The notes under the pieces were generated by a model. That model was not told where the DNA came from and searched no databases. It saw nothing but the letters and a program-made list of their open reading frames with translations. From positions 620,001 to 684,000 of the forward strand of contig JABTUC010000002.1 of the NCBI GenBank assembly GCA_015075545.1: a stretch of 64,000 bases of DNA, given 5' to 3'. This document shows positions 56,534 through 64,000 of this stretch, piece after piece (the first letter of the stretch is position 1; every line of letters begins with the position of its first letter). Made by a program: the position numbers and the translations under genes. Source of the DNA: Ideonella sp. (GTDB lineage Bacteria > Pseudomonadota > Gammaproteobacteria > Burkholderiales > Burkholderiaceae_C).

Positions 56534-57200
56534 ACCGCTGGCGATGACCGTGCACTCGCTGCCGCTGGCTGCGCTGGACGAGCAGCAGCGTCGCACCTGG
56601 CGGGGCCGGCTGCAGGCGGCGTTGATCCTGCTGGTGTGCGTGGCGCCGGTGCTGGCCAGCTACTGGGCCTTCTACGTCGCGCGTCCGACGGGTGGCGGCG
56701 CGGCCTACGGCAGCCTGATCCAGCCGCCGGTCGCGATGCCCGATGTCGTGGCCACCGACCTGCGCGGAGCCAGCGTGCCGCTGCGCTCGCTGCAGGGGCA
56801 GTGGCTGCTGGTGGTGGCGGGGCCGGCTGCCTGCGATGCCGCTTGCGAGCGGCGCCTGTTCATGCAGCGGCAACTGCGCGAGATGCTCGGCCGCGATCGC
56901 GAGCGCATCGACAAGGTCTGGCTCATCACCGACGACGCCATGCCGAAAGCCGAACTGCGTCAGGCAATGGACACGCCGCCGGCAGTGACGATGCTGCGGC
57001 TGCCGCAGAAGGTGCTGGCGGCGTGGCTCGTGCCCGCTTCCGGCCATGCGCTTGCCGATCACCTGTACCTCGTCGATCCGCGCGGCGACTGGATGATGCG
57101 CATGCCGGCGTCGCCGGACCCGGCCAAGGTGCAGCACGATCTGCAGCGATTGCTGCGCGCCTCGTCGTGGTGGGACAAGCCCGGGAGGCCTGCACGATGA
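56517..57200 (+). CDS. Membrane-anchored SCO-like thioredoxin-fold protein
   Basis: 227 residues from GTG 56517, overlapping surf1 by 17 bases; ATG 56544 would give no overlap. A transmembrane anchor (ILLVCVAPVLASYWAFYVA) precedes a periplasmic thioredoxin-like domain. The usual SCO copper ligands seem kept: CDAAC (Cys106, Cys110) in place of CPDVC, and a histidine in ADHLYLVDPRG (His182). The flanking sequence is strongly diverged. Likely a copper-thiol factor for the oxidase; a typical SCO protein is encoded at 59236. Confidence 0.7.
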   Translation: MDKKAEPLAMTVHSLPLAALDEQQRRTWRGRLQAALILLVCVAPVLASYWAFYVARPTGGGAAYGSLIQPPVAMPDVVATDLRGASVPLRSLQGQWLLVVAGPAACDAACERRLFMQRQLREMLGRDRERIDKVWLITDDAMPKAELRQAMDTPPAVTMLRLPQKVLAAWLVPASGHALADHLYLVDPRGDWMMRMPASPDPAKVQHDLQRLLRASSWWDKPGRPAR

Positions 57201-58321
57201 ACGGCGTCGCGCTGGTCGACATGGCGCCCGCGCTCGAGCTGCTGGCGATCGCCACCTTGCTGGCCGGCATCGTGCTGGCACTGTGGTGGTGGCGCGCGCG
57301 GCGCACGACCGCGCTGGCGCGGCACGTGGCGCTGGCGGCGCTGACCGCTTTCCTCACCGCCGACCTGATCGTGTTCGGGTCGTTCACGCGGCTCACCGAC
57401 TCGGGTCTCGGCTGCCCCGATTGGCCGGGCTGCTACGGGCAGTCGAGTCCGTTTGCGGCGTCGACGCAGATCGGCCACGCCGAGCGCGCGCTGCCCAGCG
57501 GTCCGGTGACGGTGTCGAAGGCGTGGATCGAAATGATCCATCGCTACCTCGCGATGACCGTCGGCGCGCTGATCCTCGTGCTGACCGTGACGCTGTGGCG
57601 CGCGCGCGCCACGCTCGGCCGCGCGCCGTGGTGGGCGACTGCTGCGCTGGCATGGGTGCTGGTGCAGGGGCTGTTCGGCAAGTACACCGTGACGCTGCGG
57701 CTGTACCCTGCCGTCGTGACGGCGCACTTGCTCGGTGGCATGGTGCTGCTGGCGCTGCTGGTCGCGCAACTGCAAACGCTGCAGCGTGCGCCGGCGCTGC
57801 CGGTTGCGCGTGCCGCAGCGGCGGTGCTGGCGCTGGTGGCGGTGCAGATCGCGCTCGGCGGCTGGGTCAGCAGCAACTACGCCGTGCTGGCTTGTCGCGG
57901 TTTTCCACAGTGCAACGGCCAGTGGTGGCCCGAGGCCGACTTCGCTCAGGGCTTCACGCTGCTGCGCCAGCTCGGGCGCTCGACGCAAGGATTCGTCGAG
58001 TTCAACGCGCTGGTGGCGATCCAGCAGGTGCACCGCATCGCAGCTTTGGTGGTGGCGCTGGCGGTGATCGCACTGACGCTGCGCCTGCGGCGCGGTGGCC
58101 ACGCCGAGCGGCGCGCCGCCGTGTGGCTGCTGGCGCTGCTCGTGCTGCAGGTGGCTAGCGGCCTGAGCAATGTGCTGCTCGACTGGCCGCTGCTGGCCGC
58201 GCTGCTGCACACCGCGGGCGCTGCCGCGCTGGTGGCCGTGCTGACGGCGCTGGCCTGCCGGCGCGCGGCGCCTCGCGCGCCGGCCGCCGCCGAAGCGGCT
58301 TGGCGCCACCGTCGGGCCTGA
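57197..58321 (+). CDS. ctaA: CtaA/COX15, heme A synthase
   Basis: 374 residues, eight predicted helices. Oxidises the heme O methyl to formyl. SGLGCPDWPGCYGQ and ACRGFPQCNGQ give two extracellular cysteine pairs, and MIHRYLAMTVG and HLLGGMVLLAL the heme-ligand histidines. Start overlaps the preceding stop (ATGA). Confidence 0.94.
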   Translation: MNGVALVDMAPALELLAIATLLAGIVLALWWWRARRTTALARHVALAALTAFLTADLIVFGSFTRLTDSGLGCPDWPGCYGQSSPFAASTQIGHAERALPSGPVTVSKAWIEMIHRYLAMTVGALILVLTVTLWRARATLGRAPWWATAALAWVLVQGLFGKYTVTLRLYPAVVTAHLLGGMVLLALLVAQLQTLQRAPALPVARAAAAVLALVAVQIALGGWVSSNYAVLACRGFPQCNGQWWPEADFAQGFTLLRQLGRSTQGFVEFNALVAIQQVHRIAALVVALAVIALTLRLRRGGHAERRAAVWLLALLVLQVASGLSNVLLDWPLLAALLHTAGAAALVAVLTALACRRAAPRAPAAAEAAWRHRRA

Positions 58322-58324
58322 CCC

Positions 58325-59239
58325 ATGGCCGGCAGCACCCCGCTCCAGGTATCGACCGCGAGGCGCACGTCGCGGCTGGCGCAATACATGGCGCTGACCA
58401 AGCCGCGGGTGGTGCAGTTGATCGTGTTCTGCGCGGTGATCGGCATCCTGCTGGCGGTGCCCGGCGTGCCGCCGTGGCAACAGGCCGTGGCGGCCACCAT
58501 CGGCATCTGGCTGGTGGCCAGCGCGGCGGCGGCTTTCAACTGCCTGGTCGAGCGGCAGATCGACCGCCGCATGGCGCGCACCGCCTGGCGGCCCACCGCG
58601 CGCGGCGAACTGAGCGAGGCGCAGGCGCTGACCTTCTCGCTGCTGCTCGGCGCTGCCGGTTCCCTGCTGCTTTACTTGCAGGTCAATCTGCTGACGATGG
58701 CGCTCACGCTGGCCACCTTCGTCGGCTACGCGATCGTCTACACGGTGATCCTGAAGCCGCTGACGCCGCAGAACATCGTGATCGGCGGCGCCTCGGGGGC
58801 GATGCCGCCGGTGCTCGGCTGGGCCGCGATGCGCAACGACGTCGGCCCCGAGGCGATGTTGCTGTGCCTGATCATCTTCCTGTGGACGCCGCCGCACTTC
58901 TGGGCGTTGGCGCTGTACCGCAGCGAGGACTACCGGCGTGCCGGGCTGCCGATGCTGCCGGTGACGCACGGCTCGGAGTTCACACGGCTGCACGTGCTGC
59001 TGTATACGCTGGTGCTGTTCGCCGCCACGCTGCTGCCGTTCGTGCAGGGCATGAGCGGGCGGCTGTACCTGCTGGCCGCGGTGGTACTGGGACTGCGCTT
59101 CATCGCCTACGCCTGGCGGCTGTGGCGCGACTACAGCGATGCGCTGGCGCGCCGCACCTTCCGCTTCTCGATCTGGCACCTGTCGCTGCTGTTCGCGGCG
59201 TTGCTGCTGGATCACTATCTGCGACCATGGACCGGATGA
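58325..59239 (+). CDS. ctaB: CtaB/COX10, protoheme IX farnesyltransferase
   Basis: 304 residues, UbiA-fold with about nine helices. [37 protein letters not shown] (polyprenyl diphosphate site) and [19 protein letters not shown] are family blocks. Makes heme O, the substrate of CtaA encoded immediately upstream. Starts three bases after the ctaA stop. Confidence 0.95.
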   Translation: MAGSTPLQVSTARRTSRLAQYMALTKPRVVQLIVFCAVIGILLAVPGVPPWQQAVAATIGIWLVASAAAAFNCLVERQIDRRMARTAWRPTARGELSEAQALTFSLLLGAAGSLLLYLQVNLLTMALTLATFVGYAIVYTVILKPLTPQNIVIGGASGAMPPVLGWAAMRNDVGPEAMLLCLIIFLWTPPHFWALALYRSEDYRRAGLPMLPVTHGSEFTRLHVLLYTLVLFAATLLPFVQGMSGRLYLLAAVVLGLRFIAYAWRLWRDYSDALARRTFRFSIWHLSLLFAALLLDHYLRPWTG

Positions 59240-59859
59240 CGACGATGCGACTGCGAGCGGCTGTTCTTGCGCTGATGCTGGGTGCGGGCCTGCTGGGCTG
59301 CGGCGACAAGGCCGCGAACCCGGCGCTGCCGAAGTCGTCGTTCCACTCGATCGACATCACCGGCGCCGAGTACGCGCGCACGTTCGAACTGCCCGACGCC
59401 GACGGCAGGATGCGCAACCTCGGCGAATTCAAGGGCAAGGTGGTCGTGGTCTTCTTCGGCTACACGCAATGCCCCGACGTGTGCCCGACCACGATGGCCG
59501 AGCTGGCGCAGGTCAGGCGCGCGCTCGGCAACGACGCCGCGAAGCTGCAGGGCGTCTTCGTCACGGTCGATCCGCAGCGCGACACCGCCGTCGTGCTGAA
59601 GGCCTATCTCGACAACTTCGGCGCCGGCTTCGTCGGCCTGCGCGGCAGCGACGAGCAGATCAAGCAGGTGGCGCGCGAGTTCAAGGTGTTCTACGCCAAG
59701 GTGCCGGGCAAGACGGATTCGACCTACACGGTCGATCACAGCGCCGGCGCCTACGTGTTCGACACGCAGGGCCGCATCCGCCTGTACAGCCGCTACGGGG
59801 CGGGCCCGAAGGCCCTGGAGGACGATATCCGCGCGTTGCTGCGCGAGGCCGCAGCCTGA
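59236..59859 (+). CDS. SCO1/SenC-family copper chaperone
   Basis: 207 residues from ATG 59236, which overlaps the ctaB stop (ATGA); ATG 59245 is possible. Lipoprotein signal with Cys22 (LLGC). The thioredoxin fold has [18 protein letters not shown] (Cys79 and Cys83) and [10 protein letters not shown] with the copper-ligand histidine (168). Delivers Cu to the CuA site of CoxB. Confidence 0.94.
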   Translation: MTTMRLRAAVLALMLGAGLLGCGDKAANPALPKSSFHSIDITGAEYARTFELPDADGRMRNLGEFKGKVVVVFFGYTQCPDVCPTTMAELAQVRRALGNDAAKLQGVFVTVDPQRDTAVVLKAYLDNFGAGFVGLRGSDEQIKQVAREFKVFYAKVPGKTDSTYTVDHSAGAYVFDTQGRIRLYSRYGAGPKALEDDIRALLREAAA

Positions 59860-59873
59860 AGGCCGCGGCGCGA

Positions 59874-60797
<924 letters not shown>

Positions 60798-60840
60798 CGG
60801 GCGTTTCTGATCGCTCGCTGGGGATTTGGTTCCTGCGATG

Positions 60841-60867
60841 TTAGCACTCAATGGAAGAGAGTGCTAA
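60841..60867. promoter_or_regulatory. CIRCE element upstream of rpoH
   Basis: TTAGCACTC-N9-GAGTGCTAA, both arms and the spacer length matching the CIRCE consensus exactly. It is the binding site of the HrcA repressor. On the minus strand TTAGCA and TAACAT at its two ends are 18 bases apart and could themselves be the -35 and -10. hrcA is not in this window. Confidence 0.93.
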
Positions 60868-60904
60868 TCGATGAGAAGCGCTGAAAACAATGTCGGATTT
60901 GAGT

Positions 60905-60916
60905 GTTTGCGCAAAC
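60905..60916. promoter_or_regulatory. 12-bp palindrome between ychF and rpoH
   Basis: GTTTGCGCAAAC is perfectly symmetric, in an AT-rich interval 38 bases upstream of the CIRCE. It may be a second operator for rpoH. No matching known regulator site comes to mind. Confidence 0.4.
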
Positions 60917-60937
60917 TAACCTATTAACGTCAATGGC

Positions 60938-62032
60938 TCAGACGTTGAACAGGAAGTTCATCACGTCGCCGTCCTTGACGACGTAGTCCTTGCCTTCGGC
61001 GCGCATCTTGCCGGCCTCCTTGGCGCCTTGCTCGCCGCCGTGGGCAACGTAGTCGTCGTAGGCGATCGTCTGGGCACGGATGAAGCCGCGCTCGAAGTCG
61101 GTGTGAATCACGCCGGCGGCCTGCGGGGCCGTGTCGCCAATGTGGATCGTCCAGGCGCGCACCTCCTTGGGCCCGGCGGTGAAGTAGGTCTGGAGCCCCA
61201 GCAGCTTGAACGCCGCGCGCACCAGCCGGCTGAGGCCCGACTCGGTCAACCCCATCTCGGCCAGGAACAGCCGGCGGTCGTCGTCGTCCATCTCGGCCAG
61301 CTCGGCCTCGGTCTTGGCGCAGATCGCCACCACCGGGGTGGCGTGGCCGGCAGCGTGGTGCTCGAGCCGCTGCAGCAGCGGGTTGCCGGTGAAGCCGTCT
61401 TCGGCGACGTTGGCCACGATCATCGCCGGCTTGGCGGTGATGAGGCATAGTGGCTTGAGCACGGCGCGCTCCTCCTTGCTGAAGGCGATCGCGCGCACCG
61501 GGCGGCCCTGGTTCAGCGCCTCCTGGCAGCGGTTGAGCACGTCGACCAGTCGCTGCGCCTCCTTGTCGCCGCCGGCGCGGGCGAGCTTGGTCTGGCGCTG
61601 GAGCGCCTTCTCGACGGTGGCCAGGTCGGCCAGGCACAGCTCGGTCTGGATCACCTCGAGGTCGCCGACCGGGTCGACCTTGCCGGCGACGTGGACGACA
61701 TTGGGGTCGTCGAAGCAGCGCACGACGTTGACGATGGCGTCGGTTTCGCGGATGTGCGACAGGAACTGATTGCCCAGGCCTTCGCCCTTGCTGGCGCCGG
61801 CCACCAGCCCGGCAATGTCGACGAACTCGACGATCGCCGGCACCACCTTCTCGGGCCTGGCGATCTCGGCCAGCCTGGCCAGCCGCGGGTCAGGCAACTC
61901 GACGATACCGACGTTGGGCTCGATCGTGCAGAAGGGGTAGTTCTCGGCCGCGATACCGGCCTTGGTGAGGGCATTGAAGAGGGTGGACTTGCCGACGTTG
62001 GGCAGGCCCACGATGCCGCACTTCAGGCTCAT
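60938..62032 (-). CDS. ychF: YchF, ribosome-associated OLA1-type ATPase
   Basis: 364 residues, the usual length. G1 is [36 protein letters not shown] is G3, and the base-recognition motif reads NVAED instead of NKxD, which explains ATP preference. The C-terminal TGS domain has [15 protein letters not shown] and a final [11 protein letters not shown]. Divergent unit from the MOSC gene by 105 bases. Confidence 0.96.
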   Translation of the reverse strand: MSLKCGIVGLPNVGKSTLFNALTKAGIAAENYPFCTIEPNVGIVELPDPRLARLAEIARPEKVVPAIVEFVDIAGLVAGASKGEGLGNQFLSHIRETDAIVNVVRCFDDPNVVHVAGKVDPVGDLEVIQTELCLADLATVEKALQRQTKLARAGGDKEAQRLVDVLNRCQEALNQGRPVRAIAFSKEERAVLKPLCLITAKPAMIVANVAEDGFTGNPLLQRLEHHAAGHATPVVAICAKTEAELAEMDDDDRRLFLAEMGLTESGLSRLVRAAFKLLGLQTYFTAGPKEVRAWTIHIGDTAPQAAGVIHTDFERGFIRAQTIAYDDYVAHGGEQGAKEAGKMRAEGKDYVVKDGDVMNFLFNV

Positions 62033-62137
62033 GGCGCTTTGGCGAGACTCAGGGATGGGTGCGCGACGCGGGCCGCGCGGGCGGGCAGCGATTCTATGGC
62101 GGGGCCGCGAATCGCCGGCCGCAGCCGGGCCGGCTCG

Positions 62138-62992
62138 TCAGTCGAAGCGGATCGTCGCGCGGCCGCCCGCGCCTAGCCGCAACCAGCGGTCGAAGCCGTG
62201 CTCGACGATCGCATTCATGCCGAAGGTGAGCTTGCCGTCGAAGCGCGCGTCGGCGCGGTAGGCCGACAGCTCGGGGCCGACCGCCTGGTCGAGTTCGCCG
62301 CGCTGCGGATCGACGTCGGGGATCGAGCAGCGGGTGCACGGCTTGACCAGCCGCAGCCCCACCGGGCCGTCGTCGGTATCGATCTCGATGCGGTCGATCG
62401 AGTCCTCGCCGTGGGCATCGAGTCCGTCGAGCACGAGGTTGGGCCGGAAGCGGTCCGACTGCACCGTCGTGGCGCCGCGCGCGGCCAGGCGGCGATTCAG
62501 CTCCGCCAGCGACGCCGACGACACCACCAGCAGCGCAAAGGCGTCGGCGAAGGCGGTGAGCGCTCGTGCATCGCCAGTCCAGCGGCGGTCGGACAACCGC
62601 TGCACCTCGGGGTCGAAGCGCGCCAGCCGCACCGGCCGGTGCAGGAAATCGCTGAACCACTGCGCCGCCAGGTCGCCCATGTCGCCGGCGCGCACGGTGT
62701 CGTCCCACACGCGCACCGTGGCCTCGCGCTCGATGGCGTCGAGGGCGAGGTGCAGCGCCAGCATGCCCGGCGCGCGCAGCACCAGGTCGCTCGCGCGCAG
62801 GGTCGGTCGCACCAGCGCAAGCCGCGGCTCGACGCGCTGCGTCAGGAACACGCCCTGCTCGTCGACCACCATCCACTGGCGGTCCCACTCGAGGCCGGTT
62901 TCGATGACCAACGCCTGGTCGACCCCGATGCGGGCACACGATTTCACCGGATGCACGTACAGCCCGGCGATCGAGACGGTTTGCTCACTCAT
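62138..62992 (-). CDS. MOSC-domain protein (YcbX-like)
   Basis: 284 residues. An N-terminal MOSC beta-barrel domain (VSIAGLYVHPVKSCARI, GLEWDRQWMVVDEQG) is followed by the MOSC domain with FRPNLVLDGLD and KPCTRCSIPDVDP, where Cys is the candidate Mo-cofactor ligand. Homologues reduce N-hydroxylated compounds with a molybdenum cofactor. It is divergent from the UbiH-type gene. Confidence 0.88.
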   Translation of the reverse strand: MSEQTVSIAGLYVHPVKSCARIGVDQALVIETGLEWDRQWMVVDEQGVFLTQRVEPRLALVRPTLRASDLVLRAPGMLALHLALDAIEREATVRVWDDTVRAGDMGDLAAQWFSDFLHRPVRLARFDPEVQRLSDRRWTGDARALTAFADAFALLVVSSASLAELNRRLAARGATTVQSDRFRPNLVLDGLDAHGEDSIDRIEIDTDDGPVGLRLVKPCTRCSIPDVDPQRGELDQAVGPELSAYRADARFDGKLTFGMNAIVEHGFDRWLRLGAGGRATIRFD

Positions 62993-63036
62993 GGCATGCC
63001 GATTCTGCCTTGCCGGCAGCGCGCGGATGCGCTGCC

Positions 63037-63042
63037 TACAAT
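63037..63042 (+). promoter_or_regulatory. -10-like TACAAT before the UbiH-type gene
   Basis: TACAAT ends five bases before the ATG at 63048 and eleven before ATG 63054, again too close for a normal leader. Confidence 0.45.
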
Positions 63043-63047
63043 GCCCC

Positions 63048-64000
63048 ATGTCAATGGCGGTGGATGTCGGCATCCGGGGGCGCGGCGCGGTGGCGACCAC
63101 CCTCGCCCTCGCGCTCGGCCAGCAGGGCCTGCGCGTCGCGCTGAGCGCCGCGATCGCCAACGATCCTTCGCGCAGCGACGTGCGCGCCTATGCGTTGAAC
63201 GCGGCGTCGAGGCGGTTGCTGCAGCGGCTCAAGGTCTGGGACGCCTTGCCGGGCGACGCCGTGACGCCGGTCTACGAGATGCACGTGCGCGGCGATGCTG
63301 GGGCCGGACGGCTGCGCTTCTCGTCGTGGACGCAGCGTGTCGACGCGCTGGCGTGGATCGTCGACGCTGCCGAGCTCGACCGCGCAGCGAACGACGCACT
63401 GCGTTTCGCCGCCCACGTGCAGCGCGGCGACGACGCGCCGCCGGCCGCGCTGACCGTGTACGCCGAGGGCAAGCACTCGGCCTCGCGCGCCGCGCTCGGC
63501 GCGCGCTTCGAGCGCCACGACTACGGCCAGACGGCGATCGCCGCGCGACTCACCGCCGCCGAGCCGCACCAGGGGGTGGCGCATCAGTGGTTCCGCGCGC
63601 CCGATGTGCTGGCGCTGCTGCCTTTCGATCGCCCGCAGGCGCAGCGGTCGTACGCGCTGGTGTGGTCGCTGCCGCGCGATCGCGCCGACGCGCTGATGGC
63701 GCTGGAGGCCGCCGACTTCGAGCGCGAGCTGAACTCCGCCGGAGCCGATCTGCCGACCGGCCTGAGCCTGGCCAGCGAGCGCTCGGCGTGGCCGCTGGCG
63801 CTGGCCAGCGCGCAGCCGAGCTGCGGCGAAGGCTGGGTGCTGATCGGTGACGCCGCGCATCTGGTGCATCCTTTGGCGGGGCAGGGGCTCAACCTCGGGC
63901 TGGGCGACGTGCAGGCGCTGGCCGACACGCTGGCCGGCCGCGAGCCGTGGCGGCGGCTCGGCGACGAGCGGCTGCTGCGACGTTACGCGCGCTCGCGCGC
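63048..64000 (+). CDS. UbiH/COQ6-type FAD monooxygenase (3' end cut by window edge)
   Basis: About 317 codons of a roughly 390-residue family are present. The FAD fold begins VGIRGRGAVATTLALALGQQ, where the third Gly of GxGxxG is Ala. ALNAASRRLLQRLKVWD follows, and the second FAD motif is GDAAHLVHPLAGQGLNLGLGD. Ring hydroxylase of ubiquinone synthesis or a relative; the exact position of hydroxylation is not clear. The DG motif region is diverged. Start 63048 or 63054. Confidence 0.8.
   Translation, partial: MSMAVDVGIRGRGAVATTLALALGQQGLRVALSAAIANDPSRSDVRAYALNAASRRLLQRLKVWDALPGDAVTPVYEMHVRGDAGAGRLRFSSWTQRVDALAWIVDAAELDRAANDALRFAAHVQRGDDAPPAALTVYAEGKHSASRAALGARFERHDYGQTAIAARLTAAEPHQGVAHQWFRAPDVLALLPFDRPQAQRSYALVWSLPRDRADALMALEAADFERELNSAGADLPTGLSLASERSAWPLALASAQPSCGEGWVLIGDAAHLVHPLAGQGLNLGLGDVQALADTLAGREPWRRLGDERLLRRYARSR

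Overview
The window is a stretch of a very GC-rich (about 70 percent by eye) betaproteobacterial chromosome. Gene content and order (ttcA-folB-SDR, accBC-prmA, hemL-thiD-rubredoxin-pilGHIJL, yqgE-ruvX-pyrR-pyrB-pyrC', coxBA-ctaG-coxC with surf1-ctaA-ctaB-sco-rpoH) point to Burkholderiales, probably the Comamonadaceae/Sphaerotilaceae (Rubrivivax-Leptothrix) side. That placement is an inference from family knowledge; no search was run. There are no rRNA or tRNA genes, CRISPR arrays, insertion sequences or phage genes that I can see. It reads as core genome with tight operons and many 4-base stop/start overlaps.

Layout. 1-5950: 5' part of glmU, two lipoproteins, then ttcA-folB-SDR read leftward, and a divergent MidA-type methyltransferase. 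5965-12714: a zinc-ribbon membrane protein, cca, a soluble lytic transglycosylase, a GST, a LysR regulator facing a DUF2917 gene, and 5-formyl-THF cyclo-ligase. 12745-18001 (leftward): a PfkB kinase, a DUF3426 protein, prmA and accBC. 18281-28462 (leftward): TlpA-like thioredoxin, an unknown protein, mtgA, aroE, a TonB-like protein, an RNB exonuclease, a YqiA-like hydrolase, mpl, hemL and thiD. 28581-39847 (rightward): rubredoxin, then the chemosensory system of type IV pili (pilG, pilH, pilI, pilJ and a 2051-residue pilL/chpA kinase), ending in a diguanylate cyclase. 39927-44654: yqgE, ruvX, pyrR, pyrB, a catalytically dead-looking dihydroorotase homologue and an acyltransferase, almost all joined by overlaps. 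44639-49998: gpmA, rhodanese, grxC, secB, gpsA, trmL, comF and a BioC-like protein. 50225-59859: the cytochrome c oxidase locus with its heme A and copper assembly factors. 59874-64000: rpoH under a perfect CIRCE element, ychF, a MOSC protein and the start of a UbiH-type monooxygenase.

Most notable. (1) A 66-bp element encoding a 21-codon mini-ORF occurs twice (40499-40564 and 54284-54349). Each copy is spliced between two operon genes so that 4-base overlaps run through it. (2) A perfect CIRCE inverted repeat lies upstream of rpoH. (3) A recurrent arrangement puts a -10-like hexamer only 5-9 bases before the start codon of many first genes, suggesting leaderless transcription. (4) A perfect 20-bp inverted repeat abuts the rubredoxin start. 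(5) The pyrB-linked dihydroorotase homologue has lost its HxH metal motif. (6) A diverged second SCO-like protein sits inside the oxidase assembly cluster.
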